Assembly (NCBI GenBank): GCA_003156235.1
Contig: PMGP01000002.1
Span: forward strand, 7,535 to 41,885
Direction: 5' to 3'
DNA: 34,351 bases
Source: Acidobacteriaceae bacterium
GTDB lineage: Bacteria; Acidobacteriota; Terriglobia; Terriglobales; Acidobacteriaceae
Shown here one piece after another: positions 31,619 through 34,351 of the stretch. The notes beneath the pieces were generated by a model. That model was not told the origin of the DNA. It did no database searches and worked only from the letters and a program-made list of their open reading frames with translations. A program made the position numbers and the translations under genes. Positions within the stretch are counted from its first letter, which is position 1. Each line of letters begins with the position of its first letter.

Positions 31619-32316
31619 ACCTGGGGCCGGCGTTTGCGCGCCAGCAAGCGGGCGCCCAGCGCGCCGCCGGCGACGGCAAAGAGCAGCAAAAAGAGCGCAT
31701 TGAAGGCAAAGCCGAAGGCTACAAAGCCGGCGTGGCCCCAGGGCGAGAGCATCAGCGCCTGGATCTGGGCCCGGGCGGCCTGCATTTGCGCGGCGTCGGC
31801 CATGCTCATTCCCGAGGTCAACTGCTGGGCGACCTGCTGGTTCAGGTCCACCTGGGACTTCCAATCGCCGTCAATCTGGGCCGAGTGGTGCAGGAGGAAT
31901 CGCTGGATAAAAAGAGCACCGCCGCTGACGCCGAAGGCCAGCCAGCCGGCGAGCAGGCCGGTGACCAGGCCGATGCGCGCGCCGGCTCCGGGGGTGATCC
32001 ACGCGGGCCGCTGGCTGCGCATATAAAGCGCCACGGCCCAGGTTGCGGCTGCCGCCATCCAGATGAGTCCAAAAAAGCCCACCGGGGAAATGCCGCTAGA
32101 CAAAAATCCGGCGGGAACCGCCAGCAGCAGAGCCGCGCGCAAGGCGGGCTTCCACTCCACGCAGCTGGCATCCCGCACGGCTTCGTTCCACCTCTCCGGC
32201 TGGCTTTCTCCAGGGAGTTCGCCGGCCTCGTAGACCAGTTGAGGCAGTCCGCAGGCGGGGCAATAGCAGTTGTCGGCCTCGACGGTCCGGTGACAGCGAC
32301 TGCAGGTGATTTCCAT
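31615..32316 (-). CDS. Zinc-ribbon membrane protein of unknown function
   Basis: 233 residues. The N-terminus is a zinc ribbon with C5xxC8 and C19xxC22 (ITCSRCHRTVEADNCYCPAC). Four hydrophobic segments follow: ALRAALLLAVPAGFLSSGI, PVGFFGLIWMAAAATWAVAL, ARIGLVTGLLAGWLAFGVSG and a C-terminal one with FNALFLLLFAVAGGALGA. Between the third and fourth is a Gln-rich loop (VDLNQQVAQQLTSGMSMADA). The zinc domain would be cytoplasmic. The stop TAG (31615-31617) lies within the terminal inverted repeat of the MITE-like element, so the native C-terminus may have been altered. The ATG at 32316 has no clear ribosome site (only AGG nine bases upstream); leaderless translation is possible. Confidence 0.7.
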   Translation of the reverse strand: MEITCSRCHRTVEADNCYCPACGLPQLVYEAGELPGESQPERWNEAVRDASCVEWKPALRAALLLAVPAGFLSSGISPVGFFGLIWMAAAATWAVALYMRSQRPAWITPGAGARIGLVTGLLAGWLAFGVSGGALFIQRFLLHHSAQIDGDWKSQVDLNQQVAQQLTSGMSMADAAQMQAARAQIQALMLSPWGHAGFVAFGFAFNALFLLLFAVAGGALGARLLARKRRPQV

Positions 32317-32368
32317 ATATATACGAGCCTAGCACCTTGGCGCCCCGGCCGGCTGGAGCAGTTTTGGA

Positions 32369-32578
32369 CTACGCCGCGTCGTGGCTCTTGTTGTGGCGCG
32401 AATGGTGCGCGCGGCGCAGTTTGAGGAATTGTGGCAGAAAAGTAAAGGACCGTTCGTGGCAATTTGCGCAACGCACCGGCAGACGCAACAGGAGCAACTG
32501 CGCCAGATCCAGCGCCTGAAAACGGAAGCGCGAAGTTCGAAATTCCGATGAACCGCAATGGCGGCAATAAATTGTCAT
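32369..32578 (-). CDS. Small zinc-ribbon-like protein
   Basis: 69 residues. MTIYCRHCGSSEFRTSRFRF followed by LLLLRLPVRCANCHERSF gives two CxxC pairs around a basic/hydrophobic middle, the form of small one-domain zinc ribbons (CxxCGS..RxSR..RCxxC) that are common beside membrane proteins. The C-terminal tail is rich in His, Arg and Lys (LRRAHHSRHNKSH). The start at 32578 is set by GGAGG five bases upstream. The gene is 52 bases before the zinc-ribbon membrane protein on the same strand; a shared process is possible but unproven. Confidence 0.7.
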   Translation of the reverse strand: MTIYCRHCGSSEFRTSRFRFQALDLAQLLLLRLPVRCANCHERSFTFLPQFLKLRRAHHSRHNKSHDAA

Positions 32579-32590
32579 ACGAGCCTCCAA

Positions 32591-32804
32591 TTCTTGAATA
32601 AACCCAGGGGAAAATGCTGCAAGAAAGAGGCGACAACCTTACGCGCCGGCCACCGGTCAGTTAAATCTACTCAGGTCATTTTAACAGGCGCGCACTCGGT
32701 GCAATGTTCATATGGAAAGGCGGCAAAGCACATTGAAAAAGGTGAAATTTCACAACCAGTTGCGCGAGTTGAGAAGTCTCCGGCCGGGTTTGAGTTTTGA
32801 GATT
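32591..32804. other. Intergenic region downstream of cmk
   Basis: The only structure I see is GTGAAATTTCAC followed on the minus strand by CTTTTT (about 32735-32755), a weak candidate terminator for the cmk transcript. There is no gene. Confidence 0.35.
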
Positions 32805-33524
32805 TCAGTTCGCAAGGCGGACAAGCCTGGCGGCCACGATGGCTTCGGCGGCGGCTACAACCTCTTCCAGCGTCAGATGGGTCGTATCAAGCAGAACGGC
32901 GTCGGGAGCTGGCTTGAGCGGCGAATCGGCGCGGTTGCGGTCACGTTCGTCGCGGGCGCGCAAGTCGCGGATCACCTCATCGGGCTGCTGGGCGGGCTCG
33001 GGGCCCATCTGGTCGTAACGGCGCATCCCTCGCACCTCGGGAGCGGCATCCAGGAAGATTTTGACCTCGGCCTGAGGGAAGACCACGGTGCCGATGTCGC
33101 GGCCCTCCATGACCACCCCGCCTCCGGCGCCCATCTGCTGCTGCAGGCGGACCATCCAGGCGCGAATGGCGGGAAGGACGCTGACCCTGGAGGCGGCGTC
33201 GGTGACGGTTTGATTGCGGATCAGGCCGGTCACATCCTCGCCGTCGAGCAGAACATGATTTTCCTCTTCACCGGATTCCAGGCGGATGGCGGTTTCCGCG
33301 GCCAGGCTCTCCAACCCCCGGCTCTCGTCCAAAGGCAAGGCCGCGCGCAGGGCCTTGAGGGCAAAGGCGCGGTACATCGCCCCGGTTTCCAGGTTCAGCA
33401 GGCCGAAATGCCGAGCCAGATGGCGGGCGATGGTGCTCTTGCCCGCTCCGGCAGGGCCGTCAATGGCGACAATAATCTTGCTGGTTGGATCAGCAGAGCT
33501 GAAGGAGGTTTCGTCCGCACTCAT
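32805..33524 (-). CDS. cmk: Cytidylate kinase
   Basis: 239 residues. It phosphorylates CMP and dCMP with ATP. The P-loop GPAGAGKST is at 23-31. Family segments follow: ETGAMYRAFALKAL, the NMP-binding insert with VTDAASRVSVLPAIRAWMVRLQ, VVMEGRDIGTVVFP, and the lid RARDERDRNRADSPLKPAPDAVLLDTT. Length fits the family, with a 15-residue polar N-terminal extension (MSADETSFSSADPTS). Its ATG overlaps the stop of the upstream gene (ATGA), so the two are coupled. It complements the nearby pyrimidine genes functionally, but zinc-ribbon genes and a repeat element lie between them. Confidence 0.95.
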   Translation of the reverse strand: MSADETSFSSADPTSKIIVAIDGPAGAGKSTIARHLARHFGLLNLETGAMYRAFALKALRAALPLDESRGLESLAAETAIRLESGEEENHVLLDGEDVTGLIRNQTVTDAASRVSVLPAIRAWMVRLQQQMGAGGGVVMEGRDIGTVVFPQAEVKIFLDAAPEVRGMRRYDQMGPEPAQQPDEVIRDLRARDERDRNRADSPLKPAPDAVLLDTTHLTLEEVVAAAEAIVAARLVRLAN

Positions 33525-34351
33525 CCGCGTTTCTTTGACTCCTGCTTGGGCCGGGCGGTAAAGCCAAACCGCTTGCTGTTCCCCGCCTTGGCGCTGGCAG
33601 CCAGGCCGGCCTTGCGGCTATTACCGCTGCGCGCCGAAGCGCTGCCGTTGCGGCTGTTTGCCGCGCTCTTGGCGCCGTTGGAATGGCCGTTGCCGTTGCG
33701 CTGGTTCCAGGAGGAGGAGTGGGTAGAGGCTGCGCCAGAAGTGCTGCTGGCCGGACGGGCCGCGGCCCGTCCGCTGCTTCCGGCAGAGCGGCTGCCACTG
33801 GCCGAACGCGATGCGGCGGGCCTGGACTCCGCGCCGGCGCGCCTCGCTGGACGGCTGCCGGAGGCAGATTGCGCCGGCTTGCGATCGCGGGAGTGGGTTG
33901 CCGGGCGGCTGAAATGGGGCCGGGCGGCGGTTTTTCCGTTCGCCACCGGCTTGCAGGCAGCGGCGGGAGGCTCGGGGGAATCATCCGCGGCGGTTGCAGT
34001 TGCTGGTTCGGCCGCCAGATCTATCTCCTTGCCGGCGGGCTCCGCCAGTTCCTCGCCGCGGTCGTGGTCTTCAGAGCGCAGAAAGTAAGCGGATGCGGGC
34101 ATGGAGACGCTGGCGTAAGCGGTGGGCTCGGTGGCGAACTCCGGCAGTGTGCCGGCCACATAGAAGTGAGGCGCGTGGCCAAACGAGATCGTGTGCACCT
34201 GGCGCGTGGCCAGCAGGCCGCGCAGCACCTCGCGCACTTTGCTGCGGGCGGTGAGCGAGGAGAGAAACAGCTCCACATCTTCCATGGTGGCGGCGATGAC
34301 CGCCTGCAGGTAGATGGAGGCAAGCACGGAGATGGCCGTCACCTGCGAGGT
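33521..34351 (-). CDS. Protein with helical N-terminal domain and long disordered basic tail, 5' end beyond window
   Basis: I do not recognise the family. The frame is open to the right edge, so the true start may lie outside; the first possible start inside is a GTG at 34342. The visible N-terminal part (about 90 residues: ISVLASIYLQAVIAATMEDV, then ELFLSSLTARSKVREVLRGL, then TISFGHAPHFYVAGTLPEF) looks like a small helical or winged-helix fold. The remaining 180 residues are low-complexity, rich in Ser, Ala, Arg, Asn and Gly (GSRPARRAGAESRPAASRSA, SSSWNQRNGNGHSNGAKSAA) and end in basic KQESKKRG. Such tails often bind RNA or DNA or aid phase separation. It is coupled to cmk by a four-base overlap. 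Confidence 0.65.
   Translation of the reverse strand, partial: TSQVTAISVLASIYLQAVIAATMEDVELFLSSLTARSKVREVLRGLLATRQVHTISFGHAPHFYVAGTLPEFATEPTAYASVSMPASAYFLRSEDHDRGEELAEPAGKEIDLAAEPATATAADDSPEPPAAACKPVANGKTAARPHFSRPATHSRDRKPAQSASGSRPARRAGAESRPAASRSASGSRSAGSSGRAAARPASSTSGAASTHSSSWNQRNGNGHSNGAKSAANSRNGSASARSGNSRKAGLAASAKAGNSKRFGFTARPKQESKKRG

Noticed and set aside
32712..34088. A 458-codon open frame on the plus strand
   Set aside because: It is antisense to cmk and the tail-rich gene, both supported by motifs or by coupling; it has no recognisable domain.

Overview
The window is GC-rich bacterial DNA, and its gene content points to an Acidobacteriota genome of the Terriglobia/Acidobacteriaceae type. 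The evidence for this is a large TonB-dependent receptor with an N-terminal carboxypeptidase-regulatory domain, many secreted proteins of unknown function, several toxin-antitoxin pairs, and many dispersed short palindromic repeats (CCCAGGTCTC..GAGACCTGGG, GGGCTGAAGCCC and TGTCATCCTGAGCG..GAAGGACCTGC types). The taxonomic call is inference; there is no rRNA gene in the window.

Layout. Positions 1-10564 are all on the minus strand. In transcription order they hold a FadN-type 3-hydroxyacyl-CoA dehydrogenase/enoyl-CoA hydratase, a small antitoxin-like protein, a secreted protein, an exported ankyrin-repeat protein, a thiolase (beta-oxidation partner of FadN), a lipoprotein, a tetraheme cytochrome c, and a large FAD/Fe-S D-lactate/glycolate-type dehydrogenase that runs off the left edge. 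Positions 10756-16285 are on the plus strand: an active/inactive M16 peptidase pair, a secreted protein, a TacA/TacT-type (RHH/GNAT) toxin-antitoxin pair, and a stand-alone GlmU acetyltransferase domain. A gene-poor stretch (16286-17230) holds a candidate structured small RNA with its own promoter and intrinsic terminator.

Positions 17231-26013 look like a nutrient-scavenging module: an exported outer-membrane-type protein, a histidine acid phosphatase (phytase/glucose-1-phosphatase family), a beta-propeller protein and a TonB-dependent receptor on the minus strand. They are divergent from an OmpR-type response regulator and its sensor kinase. A PhoB-like direct repeat lies in the divergent intergenic region. 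The likely role is organophosphate capture, cleavage and uptake, which is inference from neighbourhood.

Positions 26387-34351 are again on the minus strand: MazEF with a palindromic operator, a secreted protein, the pyrimidine operon pyrR-pyrB-pyrC, two zinc-ribbon proteins, cytidylate kinase, and a protein with a long disordered basic tail that reaches the right edge.

The most unusual signal is the repeat load and where it sits. Short repeats have entered core enzyme genes in frame: two tandem 42-bp units in the thiolase gene, and a roughly 49-bp repeat in pyrB inside an approximately 45-residue extra segment. A 315-bp element with 18-bp imperfect terminal inverted repeats sits directly in front of the pyrR ribosome-binding site and supplies the stop codon of the upstream gene.
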